DNA of 64,000 bases from Deinococcus radiotolerans (GCF_014647435.1 NZ_BMPE01000005.1:124001-188000); one strand, 5' to 3'. Shown: positions 1-11,173, counted from the stretch's first letter. Notes: generated by a model from the sequence alone, not told the origin. Made by a program: numbers and translations.

Positions 1-1
1 C

Positions 2-307
2 GAGAAGGTCACCGAACGCAACCCCGGCAGCCGCAACGCGGACGAGGGCGGCGCGTGGACGGTCATCCTGCTCGACCTGTACGCCGGCCTGCGCCGCGAC
101 GGCTGGGTCGTCCTGGCCCACGTCGTGGAGGGCGAACTGACCCAGGAGGTCCTCATTGGCATCACCGCCCGCGAGGACGGCACGCACCTCGTGCGCCTCG
201 CCAAGTTCGGCGGGCCCATCATCACGACCGGCGTGAAGGCCGCCGTGGGCGTCGTCACCCGCTGGCTGGAGGCTCAGGGCGCCGTCGTCAAGCACCACGG
301 GTACTGA
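2..307 (+). CDS. Hypothetical protein, 3' part only (start lies before the window)
   Basis: The frame is open from base 2 and ends at TGA 305-307, giving about 101 visible residues. There is an internal GTG at 125, but readable protein-like sequence with good codon use precedes it, so the true start is probably upstream of the window. I do not recognise the family. The visible part is a mixed alpha/beta segment ending in a Gly/Val-rich stretch and the residues KHHGY. The methyltransferase gene follows within about 30 bases on the same strand, so the two may be co-transcribed. Confidence 0.6.
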   Translation, partial: EKVTERNPGSRNADEGGAWTVILLDLYAGLRRDGWVVLAHVVEGELTQEVLIGITAREDGTHLVRLAKFGGPIITTGVKAAVGVVTRWLEAQGAVVKHHGY

Positions 308-335
308 CGGGCCGGTGCGCTTCACGACCGAACCC

Positions 336-1220
<885 letters not shown>

Positions 1221-1236
1221 ACGCCGAACTGCTGAA

Positions 1237-1268
1237 GCGGCGCGCCCCTCGCACGGGAAGCGCGCCGC
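1237..1268. terminator. Stem-loop between convergent genes
   Basis: A perfect 9-bp stem (GCGGCGCGC with GCGCGCCGC) encloses a 14-base loop that can pair further (CCC with GGG). It lies between the methyltransferase stop and the cyclophilin stop. There is no clear U-tract, so it may work as a weak bidirectional terminator or as 3'-end protection. Confidence 0.45.
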
Positions 1269-1282
1269 CAGAGGACGCAGCC

Positions 1283-2071
<789 letters not shown>

Positions 2072-2081
2072 GGTCCGTGAC

Positions 2082-2087
2082 AGTCTA
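2082..2087 (-). promoter_or_regulatory. -10 box TAGACT of the cyclophilin lipoprotein gene
   Basis: TAGACT on the minus strand ends 10 bases before ATG 2071, predicting a transcript with almost no leader. It supports the start at the lipoprotein signal. Confidence 0.55.
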
Positions 2088-2152
2088 GCGGCCCCCGCAC
2101 GCCGCGCGTCACCCGAAGGGTGCACCGCCCGCCGGGGCAGAGGGCCGCGCGG

Positions 2153-2158
2153 TAGACT
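2153..2158 (+). promoter_or_regulatory. -10 box TAGACT of cmk
   Basis: TAGACT is followed after 6 bases by TTG 2165 and after 9 bases by ATG 2168. A leaderless transcript could begin at either codon. Confidence 0.55.
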
Positions 2159-2167
2159 ACTCAGTTG

Positions 2168-2779
2168 ATGATCGTGACCATTGATGGCGTTGCCGCCAGC
2201 GGAAAATCCAGCGTGTCCTCCGGCGTCGCGCAGGCCCTCGGCGTTCCCTACGTCAGCAGCGGCCTGCTGTACCGCGCCGTGACCCTGCTCGGCCTGAACG
2301 CCGGAGCTGACCTAGCCGACGCGGCCACGCTGCTCCCTCTGCTCTCTGGCGTGCGCCTCGAACCCCTCGCCAGCGGCAACCGTGTCTGGAACGCCGGTGC
2401 CGACCTGACCGCCGACCTGCACAGCACCCGCGTGGACGCTGGCGTCAGCACCGTGGCTGCCATCCCACAGATCCGCCAGTGGGTGGACGATCAGCTGCGC
2501 GCCCTCCCCGCTCCCCTCGTTGCCGAAGGGCGCGACATGGGCACCAACGTCTTCCCCTACGCCCAACACAAGTTCTACCTGACCGCCAGCCCCCGCGTCC
2601 GGGCCGAACGCCGCGCGAAGGAGCGCCCCGAGGACATCCCCGCCATTGAGGCCGCCCTGACCGAACGCGACCGCCAGGACACCACCCAGAGTGCCCCCGC
2701 CCCCGACGCCCGCGTGATCGACACCGGCCCCCTGACCTTGCAGGGTGTGATTGACACCATCCTTGAACACCTGCGCTGA
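2168..2779 (+). CDS. cmk: Cytidylate kinase
   Basis: The 203-residue enzyme phosphorylates CMP and dCMP with ATP in pyrimidine nucleotide salvage and recycling. The N-terminus [15 protein letters not shown] is the P-loop (Walker A). [13 protein letters not shown] is the cmk nucleotide-binding helix, [11 protein letters not shown] the family signature, and [17 protein letters not shown] the lid with its arginines. The length is a little short of the usual 220 residues but the fold appears complete. ATG 2168 is preceded by an in-frame TTG (2165). The gene faces the S8 protease gene, with a strong shared hairpin between them. Confidence 0.93.
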   Translation: MIVTIDGVAASGKSSVSSGVAQALGVPYVSSGLLYRAVTLLGLNAGADLADAATLLPLLSGVRLEPLASGNRVWNAGADLTADLHSTRVDAGVSTVAAIPQIRQWVDDQLRALPAPLVAEGRDMGTNVFPYAQHKFYLTASPRVRAERRAKERPEDIPAIEAALTERDRQDTTQSAPAPDARVIDTGPLTLQGVIDTILEHLR

Positions 2780-2790
2780 GGCACAACGAA

Positions 2791-2821
2791 AACGCCGCCC
2801 CGCTCAAACGGGGGCGGCGTT
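2791..2821. terminator. Bidirectional terminator hairpin between cmk and the S8 protease gene
   Basis: The arms AACGCCGCCCC and GGGGCGGCGTT pair perfectly over 11 bp around a 9-base loop. The A-rich left flank and the two Ts at the right end suit termination in both directions between convergent genes. Confidence 0.75.
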
Positions 2822-2833
2822 GCGCGTATCAGG

Positions 2834-5530
2834 TTACTGAGGGCGCGCCACGGTGAACTGCTGGCTGGTGTAGGTTTCAGTGTCACTGGCGACGCTCTCG
2901 TCACCGAGTGCCTTGAGCACTTTCACGCGCAGCTGGTAGGTGCCGTTCGCTGCCGCGCTCCCATTGCTGAGCTTGCCGTCCCAGCTGTAGGTGTTGTACG
3001 CGTCGCAGGTGCTGCTGGTCTTGGACACGTCGTTGGTGCAGTTACGGCCCAGGTACTCCTGCTTCAGCAGGGTGTCGACCACGGCGCCGTTGCCGTCGAG
3101 CAGTTCCATGGTCAGCTTGCGGGCCTGGTGCGAGATCTGCGCAATGACGTACGGGGCGTCCAGGGTCAGTTCGTTGGGCTTGGTCGAATCGAGTGCAACC
3201 TGCTTGAAGGTGTAGTCGATGGGGTTGGCCACCGTCTGCCCCTCGGTGTAGTAGGTGTCGGCCACGTCGTCACCCAGCGCGGGGAAGTCCTGTGACTTGC
3301 CGCCCACGATCAGGTTGCCCAGCACCTGGATGCTCTGGTAGTCCCCCACGAAGCCGCCGTAGGGCACCACGATGTTGGGGCTGGTGGTGCTCTCCAGATC
3401 CACGTAACCGCCGTACTGGGCCTTGTCCGCAGCGCCAGCAGGAGGCGTCACCACGACGTTCAGTTCCACCTCGCTGAAGGGAGGCACGATGATCTGCACG
3501 CCGCTCGCGGTATCAGCACTCTGACCGTTGATGGTCATGGTGGCGTACTTCTGCACGGGGGTCGGCGCCAGGGTGGTCCCGCCAATCGTCAGGGCGGGGT
3601 AGTTATAGGCGGTGTACACCTCGCGGCGCGCGCCGGTGTTCTTCAGAACAACGACCTTGCTGCGCGTGGCGAAGGTGGCGCTCTCGCCGAGGCTCAGCTT
3701 GGCGGGGGTGGCGCGCACCGAGTTGGTGTAGGCGTTCACGATGTTGATCATGCCCGCACCCTGACGCTGCGCGTAGTCGGGCAGGCCCGTCACGAGGGTG
3801 CTGCCGTTCAGGTACCAGCGGAGGCTGGCGGTGTTCATCAGCATCGTCCGCATGTCTTTGGCGGCCGTGTTGGGGTAGGCCTGCAGCAGCAGTGCTGCGG
3901 CGCCCGCCACGTGCGGGGAGGCCATGCTGGTGCCGCTGAGCACCTCGTAACCGGCGGGATCTGCGCTGAGCGGGTAGGTACTGTAGATGTTGCCGCCGGG
4001 GGCACCCAGATCAGGCTTGAATTCCAGCTCGGCGCTCATGCCGATGGAGCTGAAGCTGCTGGAGGCGTTGGCGGTGGGGTTGTTGACGCTGACCTTGCTG
4101 CCGTCGAAGGTCATGCTGACGCCAGCAGCGATCAGGCCGTCGATCTTGGCGCCGTCGGTGTCGCTGATGGACACCACGGGGATCGTGATAGCAGGCGTGC
4201 CAGCCACCGTGGGGCTGATGTACCCGGCGGCGTTGTTGTACAGGATGACGGCGCTGGCACCGGCGTCCTGGGCGTTCTTGGCCTTCTCGTAGAATGAGCA
4301 GGTCCCGCGGCGGATCAGGACGGCCTTGCCGGTCAGGCTGCCGGCTGCGAAGCCGCCGCTGGCCGTGCAGCCGTCGTTGGTCGTCGTGGTGGTGCTGCCG
4401 GGTTTCTTCGTGATGGGCAGGTTGGTGCCCAGTGTGGGGGCGGGAGCGCCGGTGGCGGTGTAGTAGCCGACCTTGGTGCCGTTGGAGAGGGTGAAGCCTT
4501 CTAGGTCGATCTTGGCGTTGTCGACGGAGGCGACTGAGATCACTTGATCGCCCATGGTGGGGCCGCCCATGCTGTAGGTGCCGCTGGCGCCGCTGTTGCC
4601 TGCGGAGGCGACCATCACGACGCCTTTTTTCACCATGCGGTCAGCGGCTTTGGCCAGCGGGGTTTCCTTCCAGTTGTCGAAGGCCGACCCCAGGCTCATG
4701 TTCACGACCTGCATGCCGTCCTTCACGGAGCGTTCCATGGCGGCCAGGATGACGTCGTCGTACGAGCTGCCGCCGCAGCCGAAGATGCGGTAGGCGCCGA
4801 AGCTCACTTCGGGCGCGACGCCGGCGAAGGGGCGCCCGTCACGGGAGTTGCCGGGATCGTACCCGCCGATGATGCCGGCCACGTGCGTGCCGTGTCCACC
4901 GCAGTCGTCGGGATTCTCGTCAGGGACCGGCACGTACTTGCTCTCCTTGCCGTAGTCGTCACCCACGAAGTCATAACCAGCCACGATGCGGCCCTTGAAG
5001 GCGGGGTGATCCACGTCGATGCCGGAATCGATGACGCCGACCTTGACGCCCTTACCGGTCAGGCCCAGTTCGTTCTGGGCGATGTCGGCGCCGGTCATAC
5101 CCTTGGCGTAGAACATCTCGGGGGTCACGGTGGCATTGAGGTCCACGGTGGTTTCCGGTGCGTCCACCCGGTGAATCGGGTAGATGCCCAATACGCCCGG
5201 CATCTGAGAGATGCGGCCCATTTCGCTGCTGCTGGCCTGCACGGCGAAGCCGTTGAACAGCGTCTGGTAGGCGCTGATCTCCTGGTACTTGATGCCCTGT
5301 TTGGCAGCCTGAGCGCGGAAGGTGGCCTGCTGGGAACCGACACTCTGGCTGCTGAGGCTGGTGGGATCACCTTCGAGTTCCACGAACCAGCGGTCGGTGA
5401 CGACCTGGGCCGTCTTCAGGAGGGAACCGTCGTGCTGCGCGGTGGTGGTCGTGGGCGTATTGCTGGTACCGCAGGCGCCCAGCAGCAGGGCCAGGCTCAA
5501 CAGGGACGCAGTTTTCAGGGTGTTCTTCAC
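2834..5530 (-). CDS. Exported S8 subtilisin-like protease lipoprotein with PA insert
   Basis: The 898-residue product begins with a lipoprotein signal (lipobox LGAC, Cys20). An I9-type propeptide covers about residues 45 to 125. The S8 catalytic triad is visible: Asp168 in GVIDSGID, His213 in GHGTHVAG and Ser535 in [15 protein letters not shown]-type insertion of about 130 residues ([20 protein letters not shown]) lies between His and Ser, as in lactocepin-like subtilases. The C-terminal 330 residues are beta-rich Fn3/FlgD-like modules ending in a [14 protein letters not shown] repeat. It probably degrades extracellular protein for nutrition. The Ig/PPC lipoprotein gene lies just upstream on the same strand (21-base gap), so the two are likely co-transcribed. 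Confidence 0.93.
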   Translation of the reverse strand: MKNTLKTASLLSLALLLGACGTSNTPTTTTAQHDGSLLKTAQVVTDRWFVELEGDPTSLSSQSVGSQQATFRAQAAKQGIKYQEISAYQTLFNGFAVQASSSEMGRISQMPGVLGIYPIHRVDAPETTVDLNATVTPEMFYAKGMTGADIAQNELGLTGKGVKVGVIDSGIDVDHPAFKGRIVAGYDFVGDDYGKESKYVPVPDENPDDCGGHGTHVAGIIGGYDPGNSRDGRPFAGVAPEVSFGAYRIFGCGGSSYDDVILAAMERSVKDGMQVVNMSLGSAFDNWKETPLAKAADRMVKKGVVMVASAGNSGASGTYSMGGPTMGDQVISVASVDNAKIDLEGFTLSNGTKVGYYTATGAPAPTLGTNLPITKKPGSTTTTTNDGCTASGGFAAGSLTGKAVLIRRGTCSFYEKAKNAQDAGASAVILYNNAAGYISPTVAGTPAITIPVVSISDTDGAKIDGLIAAGVSMTFDGSKVSVNNPTANASSSFSSIGMSAELEFKPDLGAPGGNIYSTYPLSADPAGYEVLSGTSMASPHVAGAAALLLQAYPNTAAKDMRTMLMNTASLRWYLNGSTLVTGLPDYAQRQGAGMINIVNAYTNSVRATPAKLSLGESATFATRSKVVVLKNTGARREVYTAYNYPALTIGGTTLAPTPVQKYATMTINGQSADTASGVQIIVPPFSEVELNVVVTPPAGAADKAQYGGYVDLESTTSPNIVVPYGGFVGDYQSIQVLGNLIVGGKSQDFPALGDDVADTYYTEGQTVANPIDYTFKQVALDSTKPNELTLDAPYVIAQISHQARKLTMELLDGNGAVVDTLLKQEYLGRNCTNDVSKTSSTCDAYNTYSWDGKLSNGSAAANGTYQLRVKVLKALGDESVASDTETYTSQQFTVARPQ

Positions 5531-5551
5531 GTGGGACTCCTTGGGGGCGCC

Positions 5552-6853
5552 TTAGCGGCGGCTCAGGGCGATCTGGTAGGTGTTGGTGACTTTGTCGTCG
5601 GTGGCCGTGGGGTCGTCGTGAATGTCGAAGCTGGTGATGACGACGGTGTACGTGCCGGTTGCGGGGACGTTGAAGCGGATTTCGGATTCAAGTCCGGCGC
5701 CGCTGTCATCGTCTTTTTCCAGGATGGTCTTGCCGTCGGGCATCAGGATCATCACGTAGGGATCCAGGGTGCTGGCGGCGTCAGCACTGACGCTCTGAAC
5801 GGTAAGTTTGAGCATGTCACCTGCGGCCGCGTCGAACTTGAAGTAGTCCATGTCGCGGGCCTGGCCGGTGATGAAGCCCTTGGCGCTGCTGCCGATGCTG
5901 ATGGCCGTGGCGGCCGCCACGCTGTCGTTGGGTTCATTGGCGTCGGCGATGGCGACCGTGAAGGGCGTGGTGCCCTGCTGGGTGTTGCCCTGCGCGTCGA
6001 AGGCTTTGGCGGTGATGGTGTGGGTGCCGTTGTCAGCGAAGGCGTAGGCCTTGCTGGTGGTGTAGGGCGCGTCGGTGTCGGTGGCGATCAGGGTACCGTT
6101 GTCGTAGAACTCGACCTTGGTCACGCCGACGTTGTCAGTGGCGGTCGCCGTGAAGGTCGCGGTACCGGCCGCTTCAAGGCGGGTGGGGGCCGCAGCGACC
6201 GTGACGGTCGGGGCGACCGTATCGATGTTGACGGTCAGGGTGGTGGTGGAACTGGTGGTCTGACCCTGCGCGTCGAAGGCCTTGGCGGTGATGGTATGGG
6301 CACCGTTGTCAGCGCCGGTGTAGGCCTTGCTGGCGGCGTATGGCGCGTCGGTGTCGGTGGCGATCAGGGTGCCGTTGTCGTAGAACTCGACCTTGGTCAC
6401 GCCGACGTTGTCAGTAGCGGTCGCCGTGAAGGTCACGGTGCCGGGTGAGGTCAGGGTGCTGGGGGTGGCGGTCACGCTGACGGTGGGGGCCGTGACGTCG
6501 ATGTTCACGGTGACGTTGGTGGTGGCCTCTGCGGTGTTGCCCGCCGCGTCGCTGGCCACGGCTCGGTATGTGACGGTGCCGTTCTGTGCGCTGCTGAGGC
6601 TGCTGGTGGCGGTGTAGGGTTCGGCGTTGTCGCTGCTGATCAGTTTGGTGCCCTGATAGAAGTCGACTTTGGTGACGCCGACATTGTCCTTGGCAGTGGC
6701 GGTCAGGGTGATGTCGCCGGCCGCGGTGAGGGTGGCGGGCGTAGCGGTGAGCGCAATGGTGGGTTTGGTTGCGTCTGGTGTGGGTTGGGGCGCGCAGGCG
6801 CTCAGGAGGGCGCCGGTCAGGGCCAGAAGGGCGAATGGAATGGATCGCTTCAT
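5552..6853 (-). CDS. Lipoprotein with three Ig-like repeats and a C-terminal PPC domain
   Basis: The 433-residue product has a lipoprotein signal ([20 protein letters not shown], Cys20). Three Ig-like repeats of about 92 residues follow, each with the core [20 protein letters not shown]. The last 115 residues form a pre-peptidase C-terminal (PPC) domain beginning [15 protein letters not shown] and ending near [11 protein letters not shown] domains normally sit behind secreted proteases, and here the protein is encoded immediately upstream of an S8 protease. It has no catalytic motif of its own, so a substrate-binding or adhesion role is inferred. ATG 6853 was chosen because the signal peptide starts there, 118 bases below a good promoter. 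Repeats 2 and 3 are nearly identical in DNA. Confidence 0.85.
   Translation of the reverse strand: MKRSIPFALLALTGALLSACAPQPTPDATKPTIALTATPATLTAAGDITLTATAKDNVGVTKVDFYQGTKLISSDNAEPYTATSSLSSAQNGTVTYRAVASDAAGNTAEATTNVTVNIDVTAPTVSVTATPSTLTSPGTVTFTATATDNVGVTKVEFYDNGTLIATDTDAPYAASKAYTGADNGAHTITAKAFDAQGQTTSSTTTLTVNIDTVAPTVTVAAAPTRLEAAGTATFTATATDNVGVTKVEFYDNGTLIATDTDAPYTTSKAYAFADNGTHTITAKAFDAQGNTQQGTTPFTVAIADANEPNDSVAAATAISIGSSAKGFITGQARDMDYFKFDAAAGDMLKLTVQSVSADAASTLDPYVMILMPDGKTILEKDDDSGAGLESEIRFNVPATGTYTVVITSFDIHDDPTATDDKVTNTYQIALSRR
5975..6425 (-). repeat. Near-identical tandem DNA repeat, 276-base period (Ig repeats 2 and 3)
   Basis: About 150 bases of the third Ig repeat (around 5990-6150) recur almost unchanged 276 bases away in the second. 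An example is the block around 6069, which matches that around 6345. The offset equals 92 codons, one Ig domain. The first repeat is clearly more diverged. Confidence 0.75.
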
Positions 6854-6971
6854 GTGATCTCCTTGAATGCCCATGCAGTGCCACCTCCTGCATCCCTGGA
6901 TATCTAGGGAAGAGGTGAGGGTTGTCTGGGCTCCTGGGTTGACGCCAGGGATTGTGTTGCTATGGGTGTAG

Positions 6972-7000
6972 ATCATACGCGCCCCCCTGCCTGGGGGCAA
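6972..7000 (-). promoter_or_regulatory. Promoter of the Ig/PPC lipoprotein and S8 protease operon
   Basis: On the minus strand TTGCCC (7000-6995) and TATGAT (6977-6972) are separated by exactly 17 bases. Transcription would start near 6965, leaving a leader of about 110 bases. The rest of the 382-base gap up to the hydrolase gene holds the near-palindrome around CTGGATATCTAG (6892-6907) and the hydrolase -10 box; I see nothing else in it. Confidence 0.6.
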
Positions 7001-7223
7001 GGTTCGTTCACCACAATCTCAGATTGGTCTCAGTGCTACTTGAGCGCTCCGCGGTGCCGTGGTCCACGAGAGCTGCATGGTTATGCGATTTCCTGACACA
7101 GTCATCTCGTGTGGTGTGTAGTCAGAGCAGTGTTCTGATAAGAGACGGAAGGTGAGTCTGGGCTGTGGGAAGGCTGAAGTGGGGAACGTCGCTGGGGACG
7201 CTATTCGGCGCACCGTTCGCCCG

Positions 7224-7229
7224 TACCTT
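7224..7229 (+). promoter_or_regulatory. -10 box TACCTT of the first hydrolase gene
   Basis: TACCTT ends 6 bases before ATG 7236, predicting a leaderless transcript and supporting that start. Confidence 0.45.
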
Positions 7230-7235
7230 GAAACC

Positions 7236-8228
7236 ATGACTCGTCTCCGCGTTCTGCCCGTGTTCGCCCTTGCGCACATGACCGGGGCGCTGGCGCAGTC
7301 ACAGGCGGCGCTGGATGCCGTGGACGCCCGTCAGATGAGCATTCCTGCGGCCCGCACGACCTTCCAGAAGGGTGGGTATCCAGGCAGTGCCCTGACGGTG
7401 CGTCAGACGCTGGCGCCAGGGGTGAATTACACCCGGCAGGTTGTCAGTTATCAGTCGGAAGGGCTGCGGATCAACGCGCTGCTGACCGTGCCGCGCGGTA
7501 CGCCGCCAAAGGGTGGGTGGCCCGCCATCGTGTTCAACCACGGGTACATTCCACCCAACGTCTACCGCACCACGGAGCGGTACGTGGCCTATCAGGATGC
7601 GTTCGCACGGGCCGGATTCATCACCCTGAAAAGCGATTACCGGGGGCACGGCAGCTCACAGGGCGAGCCGCTGGGTGGGTACTACGCGCCGGGCTACACC
7701 ACGGACGTGCTGAACGCCCTGGGCAGCCTGAAACGCGACCCGCGCGTGAACCCGGCGCGGATCGGGATGTGGGGCCACTCCATGGGCGGCTTCCTGACCC
7801 TGCGGGCCATGGTCATTGACCGCAGCGTGAAGGCCGGGGTGATCTGGGCGGGTGTCGTTGGGGACTACGATCAGCTGATGAACAGCTGGACGCGCCGCGC
7901 GCCTGTCCCGGCCAGCATCCCGCCGCAGGTCCTGAACCTGCGCAAGCAGGCGGTCGCGAAGTACGGGACTCCCCGCGCAAATCCCACCTTCTGGAAGACC
8001 CTGAGCGCGAACACCTATCTGCGGGACCTGGGTGGACCCGTTCAGCTGCATATCGGCACGAAGGACGAGGACGTGCCCGTCGCGTTCCACACGGCCCTGG
8101 CCGGGCAGCTGCGGCCCCTGGGTAAGCTGGGCGCGAATTACGTCTACCCGGGGGACAATCACAACCTCTCGGGGAACCTGCGCGTGGCCCTCAGCCGCAG
8201 CGTGCAGTTCTTCAAGGACCGCCTGTAG
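7236..8228 (+). CDS. Secreted alpha/beta hydrolase (prolyl oligopeptidase/acyl hydrolase type), copy 1
   Basis: The 330-residue product starts with a signal peptide (MTRLRVLPVFALAHMTGALAQ). The alpha/beta-hydrolase core has the oxyanion region VFNHGYIPP, the nucleophile elbow GHSMGG with Ser182, an Asp in TKDEDVPV and the catalytic His in GDNHNLSGN near the C-terminus. The closest type is the dipeptidyl-aminopeptidase/acylaminoacyl-peptidase group, but the substrate (ester or peptide) is not evident. The stop overlaps the start of a second, clearly duplicated hydrolase gene, so the two form an operon. ATG 7236 was preferred to upstream codons because it gives a clean signal peptide and follows a TACCTT box. 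Confidence 0.85.
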   Translation: MTRLRVLPVFALAHMTGALAQSQAALDAVDARQMSIPAARTTFQKGGYPGSALTVRQTLAPGVNYTRQVVSYQSEGLRINALLTVPRGTPPKGGWPAIVFNHGYIPPNVYRTTERYVAYQDAFARAGFITLKSDYRGHGSSQGEPLGGYYAPGYTTDVLNALGSLKRDPRVNPARIGMWGHSMGGFLTLRAMVIDRSVKAGVIWAGVVGDYDQLMNSWTRRAPVPASIPPQVLNLRKQAVAKYGTPRANPTFWKTLSANTYLRDLGGPVQLHIGTKDEDVPVAFHTALAGQLRPLGKLGANYVYPGDNHNLSGNLRVALSRSVQFFKDRL

Positions 8229-9268
8229 TGCGCGCGTTGGTCAACCTCACGCTGCTGGCCCTGCTGGCGGGCGCCGGGTACGTGGCGCTCACGCAGCAGG
8301 ACGCGCTGCCCCTGCGTGTGCCCTGGAAGCCGGCCCAGTCTGCTGAGCCCACCCGACCGGACGTGACAGGTTCGGAGGGCCTCCTCCAGAACCTGAGTGA
8401 CACTGCCCTGAAGGCCGCGGTGGCCCGCAACCCGGTCAGCATTCAGGCCCTGAAGGCCCGCGAGTATCCGGGTAGTGCGCTGACGGTGCGTCAGACTCTG
8501 GCGTCAGGGGCGAATTACACGCGGCAGGTCGTGAGTTATCAGTCCGAGGGGCTGCGGATCAACGCGTTGCTGACTGTGCCGCGGGGCGCGCTGCCGCGGG
8601 GGGGTTGGCCGGCCATCGTCTTCAATCACGGGTACATTCCACCGGCCGAGTACCGCACCACCGAACGCTACGTGGCGTACCAGGATGCCTTTGCCCGCGC
8701 GGGGTTTGTCACGCTGAAAAGCGATTACCGCGGGCACGGCCGCAGTGAGGGAGAGGCGCAGGGCGGGTACAACGACTCGGGGTACACCGTGGACGTCCTG
8801 AATGCCGCCGCCAGCCTGAAACGCGATGCGCGCGTGAACCCGGCCCGGATTGGCCTGTGGGGTCACTCCATGGGCGGGCAGCTGAGCCTGAAGGCCATGA
8901 TCGTGGACCCCAGCTTGAAGGCCGCGTCGCTGTGGGCAGGGGTGAACGCCAGTTACGACGTACTGGCCACCGACTGGAACCCGCGTCCCGGTCAGCCCCG
9001 GACGCTGGACGCCCTGAACCGCCGCTATCTGCGCCTCCTGAGCCCCAACGCGTATCTGAGGGAACTGAATGGGCGTCCCATTCAGCTGCATCACGGCACG
9101 AATGACCAGGACGTGCCGTACGCCTTCCAGAAGAACCTCGCGGATGACCTGCGGAACGCGGGGCAGGGCGTCGAGGCGTACCGTTATGACGGGGACAACC
9201 ACAACCTCTCCGGGAATCTGCGCGCCGCGCTGAACCGCAGCGTGAAGTTCTTCCAGAAGAACCTGTGA
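8228..9268 (+). CDS. Secreted or anchored alpha/beta hydrolase, copy 2
   Basis: The GTG start shares a base with the TAG stop of the previous gene (TAGTG), a sign of translational coupling. The 346-residue product has an N-terminal hydrophobic segment (VNLTLLALLAGAGYVAL), then a 50-residue unique stretch. From about residue 80 it is very similar to copy 1, including YPGSALTVRQTLA, VVSYQSEGLRINALLTVPRG and SDYRGHG. The nucleophile is Ser214 in GHSMGG, with Asp in TNDQDVPY and His in GDNHNLSGN. The differing N-terminus suggests a different location, perhaps membrane-anchored against freely secreted. This is a recent tandem duplication. Confidence 0.85.
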   Translation: MRALVNLTLLALLAGAGYVALTQQDALPLRVPWKPAQSAEPTRPDVTGSEGLLQNLSDTALKAAVARNPVSIQALKAREYPGSALTVRQTLASGANYTRQVVSYQSEGLRINALLTVPRGALPRGGWPAIVFNHGYIPPAEYRTTERYVAYQDAFARAGFVTLKSDYRGHGRSEGEAQGGYNDSGYTVDVLNAAASLKRDARVNPARIGLWGHSMGGQLSLKAMIVDPSLKAASLWAGVNASYDVLATDWNPRPGQPRTLDALNRRYLRLLSPNAYLRELNGRPIQLHHGTNDQDVPYAFQKNLADDLRNAGQGVEAYRYDGDNHNLSGNLRAALNRSVKFFQKNL

Positions 9269-9271
9269 CGA

Positions 9272-9868
9272 TCACTCCACCCAGGTGACCTTCTGCGCCA
9301 GCGGCGCCCGCTGCGCAGACGGTAACTCGCCTGCCGGGTAGCCCAGCACCAGCAGGCCCAGCAGTTTCGGCGCCCCGAGCGCCTGGGCGGCCACGGGACT
9401 GACCATCACCGGGCCACTCACCCACTTGCCGACCAGCCCGAACGCGGTGGCCGCCAGCCACATGTTCTGCGCCGCGCACGCCAGGGCCGCCTGCTCCTCC
9501 CACTCGGGCATCTTGGGTTTGTCCGGCATGTGCAGTTCCAGGCTGATCCACAGCGGGGCCCGCCATGCCCGCGCCCGCTGCGCCTCCAGGGCCGCGCCGC
9601 TGTCCCGGTCCGGGGCGCTGCCCGCCGCGTACGCCTGCGCGAACACCTCTGCCAGCTGCGCGCGGCCCTCTCCCGTGAACACCGTGAAACGCCACGGTTC
9701 GGTCCGCCCGTGATTCGGTGCCCAGGTGCCCGCCTCCAGAATGGCCTCCACCACCGCGCGCGGCACCGCGTCAGGCTTCAGCTGGCCTATATCCACCGTG
9801 CGGCGCGAACGGATGACGTCCAGCACGGTCAGGGCAGCGGCAGGGAACGGAATGTCCAGCGTGGTCAT
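9272..9868 (-). CDS. Nitroreductase family flavoprotein
   Basis: The 198-residue protein fits the small FMN-dependent nitroreductase family. It starts TVLDVIRSRRTVDIG (FMN phosphate-binding SRR motif), followed by AGTWAPNHGRTEPWRFTVFTG, typical of the YdjA-like subgroup, and ends with GLLVLGYPAGE. The enzyme probably reduces nitro or quinone compounds with NAD(P)H; the substrate is unknown. It is transcribed towards the hydrolase pair, with only 3 bases between the two stops, and lies 19 bases after the HAAS gene, so it may be read from the padR operon. No terminator is visible between the converging stops. Confidence 0.85.
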   Translation of the reverse strand: MTTLDIPFPAAALTVLDVIRSRRTVDIGQLKPDAVPRAVVEAILEAGTWAPNHGRTEPWRFTVFTGEGRAQLAEVFAQAYAAGSAPDRDSGAALEAQRARAWRAPLWISLELHMPDKPKMPEWEEQAALACAAQNMWLAATAFGLVGKWVSGPVMVSPVAAQALGAPKLLGLLVLGYPAGELPSAQRAPLAQKVTWVE

Positions 9869-9887
9869 GACCCCACTATGCCGCGCC

Positions 9888-10577
9888 TCACCGCGCGCCG
9901 CGCCACGCCTTCCCGGCCAGGATCAGGGCCTCACGCGGGCGCTTCAGGTACGCCCCCAGGAGCGCCCCCCCCAGCGCCGCGGCCAGCAGGACCGGTTCAG
10001 CAATCACGCCCGGCACGAACACCAGCAGATTCACCGCGACGCCCAGCGGCGCCACCAGGGTCTCAAAAACGCGGCGCAGCACTGCCGCTGACCGGACAGA
10101 TCGGCGCTGCACCACCCGCTGCCCGATCTCAAGAAGCGTCAGTTCCAGCGCCAGAAGGGCCGGCACAGCCCACGTGAAGGCGCGCGGCCCGAACAGCGCG
10201 GGGAGACCCGGCCAGCCACACGCCAGCCACGTCAGCACGCCGACGATCACCCCGACACGCAGGACCGCCGTCCACACCGGACCGGGCCCTCGGGTCCGCT
10301 CGGTCAGCAGGCGGCGCACCCGCTGGTCCCGTTCCAGCCACGCCACGTCCGCCCGGGTGAAAAACTGCGCCTCCAGCGCCGCGCGCACCTCGTCAGCTGG
10401 ACCCAGCGCCACCAGCGCCGCCCGGATGCTTGCCGCATCAGGCTCACCCGGCGCCGTGGCGTCCAGCACGTGCCCGGTCAGGTCCGCCCGGATGCGCGCC
10501 GCTGAATCCTCCGGGAAGGGCGCCGTCACCGTGTCCAGGTAGGCGGCGAGGTCCAGGCTGAGCGCGTCCGTCGTCAT
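9888..10577 (-). CDS. HAAS-domain membrane protein (second of padR operon)
   Basis: The 229-residue product has an N-terminal soluble helical region of about 95 residues resembling the HAAS domain (DLAAYLDTVTAPFPEDSAARIRADL, then ALVALGPADEVRAALE). Three or four hydrophobic segments follow (VLRVGVIVGVLTWLACGW, WAVPALLALELTLL, LVAPLGVAVNLLVFV, EPVLLAAALGGALLGAYL). HAAS proteins are commonly encoded beside PadR regulators and are thought to be signalling or regulatory membrane proteins; the molecular role is unknown. Its ATG overlaps the TGA of the previous gene by 4 bases, so translation is probably coupled. Confidence 0.7.
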   Translation of the reverse strand: MTTDALSLDLAAYLDTVTAPFPEDSAARIRADLTGHVLDATAPGEPDAASIRAALVALGPADEVRAALEAQFFTRADVAWLERDQRVRRLLTERTRGPGPVWTAVLRVGVIVGVLTWLACGWPGLPALFGPRAFTWAVPALLALELTLLEIGQRVVQRRSVRSAAVLRRVFETLVAPLGVAVNLLVFVPGVIAEPVLLAAALGGALLGAYLKRPREALILAGKAWRGAR

Positions 10578-11173
10578 GCCTGCGCCTCCAGATTCAGGGT
10601 GCGACTGACGCGCCGGGCGGTCAGGTGCGCGTCCCAGATCACGCCAGCGGACACCACGGGCAGCAGGCACAGGGACACCAGAGTGAGGAGGTCCCTGTCC
10701 GGGGTGAGCAGGGCCGTGACCCACTGGCTGAGCATCAGGCCCAGCATCAGGAGGCGTGCCCCCAGCGTCCAGCGGTACGGGTCCGGCCGCCGCCACGTCA
10801 GGGCCGTCAGACCCAGCATCAGGGCGAGGCCCGTCAGGGGGCCCGGCAGGTGCCGGATCAGGTCGCCCCTGTCCTCCAGGTTGTTCCAGATCATCAGGCC
10901 GGCGTACCCCACCTGCACCGCCAGCAGCGTTCCCCACAGCCGCCGGGGTGGACGCTGGTACTGCTCGGCCAGGTCCTGTGTGGCGTACGTGCGCCGCAAC
11001 GCGCGGTTCACGTGCGCCGGGTCGCCCAGACTGGCGACGGCCTGCGCCTCGGTCAGGCCGCTGTCCAGGGCGTCGTGAACGTGCGCGCAGTACTCCGCGC
11101 CCACGCGGTCCCGCGTGGCGGGCGTGAGGTCACGCAGCGCCTCCGCCAGCCAGCCGGTCAGCGCGGCAGTCAT
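10574..11173 (-). CDS. HAAS-domain membrane protein (first of padR operon)
   Basis: The 199-residue product has an N-terminal HAAS-type helical domain (LRDLTPATRDRVGAEYCAHV, then AQAVASLGDPAHVNRAL) and then four predicted membrane helices between about residues 85 and 185. Its ATG overlaps the stop of the PadR gene by four bases, and its own stop overlaps the next HAAS gene. The three genes therefore form a tightly coupled unit. The likely arrangement is that PadR represses the operon and the membrane proteins sense an envelope condition; that is inference from the usual context. Confidence 0.7.
   Translation of the reverse strand: MTAALTGWLAEALRDLTPATRDRVGAEYCAHVHDALDSGLTEAQAVASLGDPAHVNRALRRTYATQDLAEQYQRPPRRLWGTLLAVQVGYAGLMIWNNLEDRGDLIRHLPGPLTGLALMLGLTALTWRRPDPYRWTLGARLLMLGLMLSQWVTALLTPDRDLLTLVSLCLLPVVSAGVIWDAHLTARRVSRTLNLEAQA

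Noticed and set aside
4544..6448. A 634-codon plus-strand frame
   Set aside because: It spans the protease/lipoprotein gene junction on the opposite strand and is Gly/Val/His-rich low complexity.
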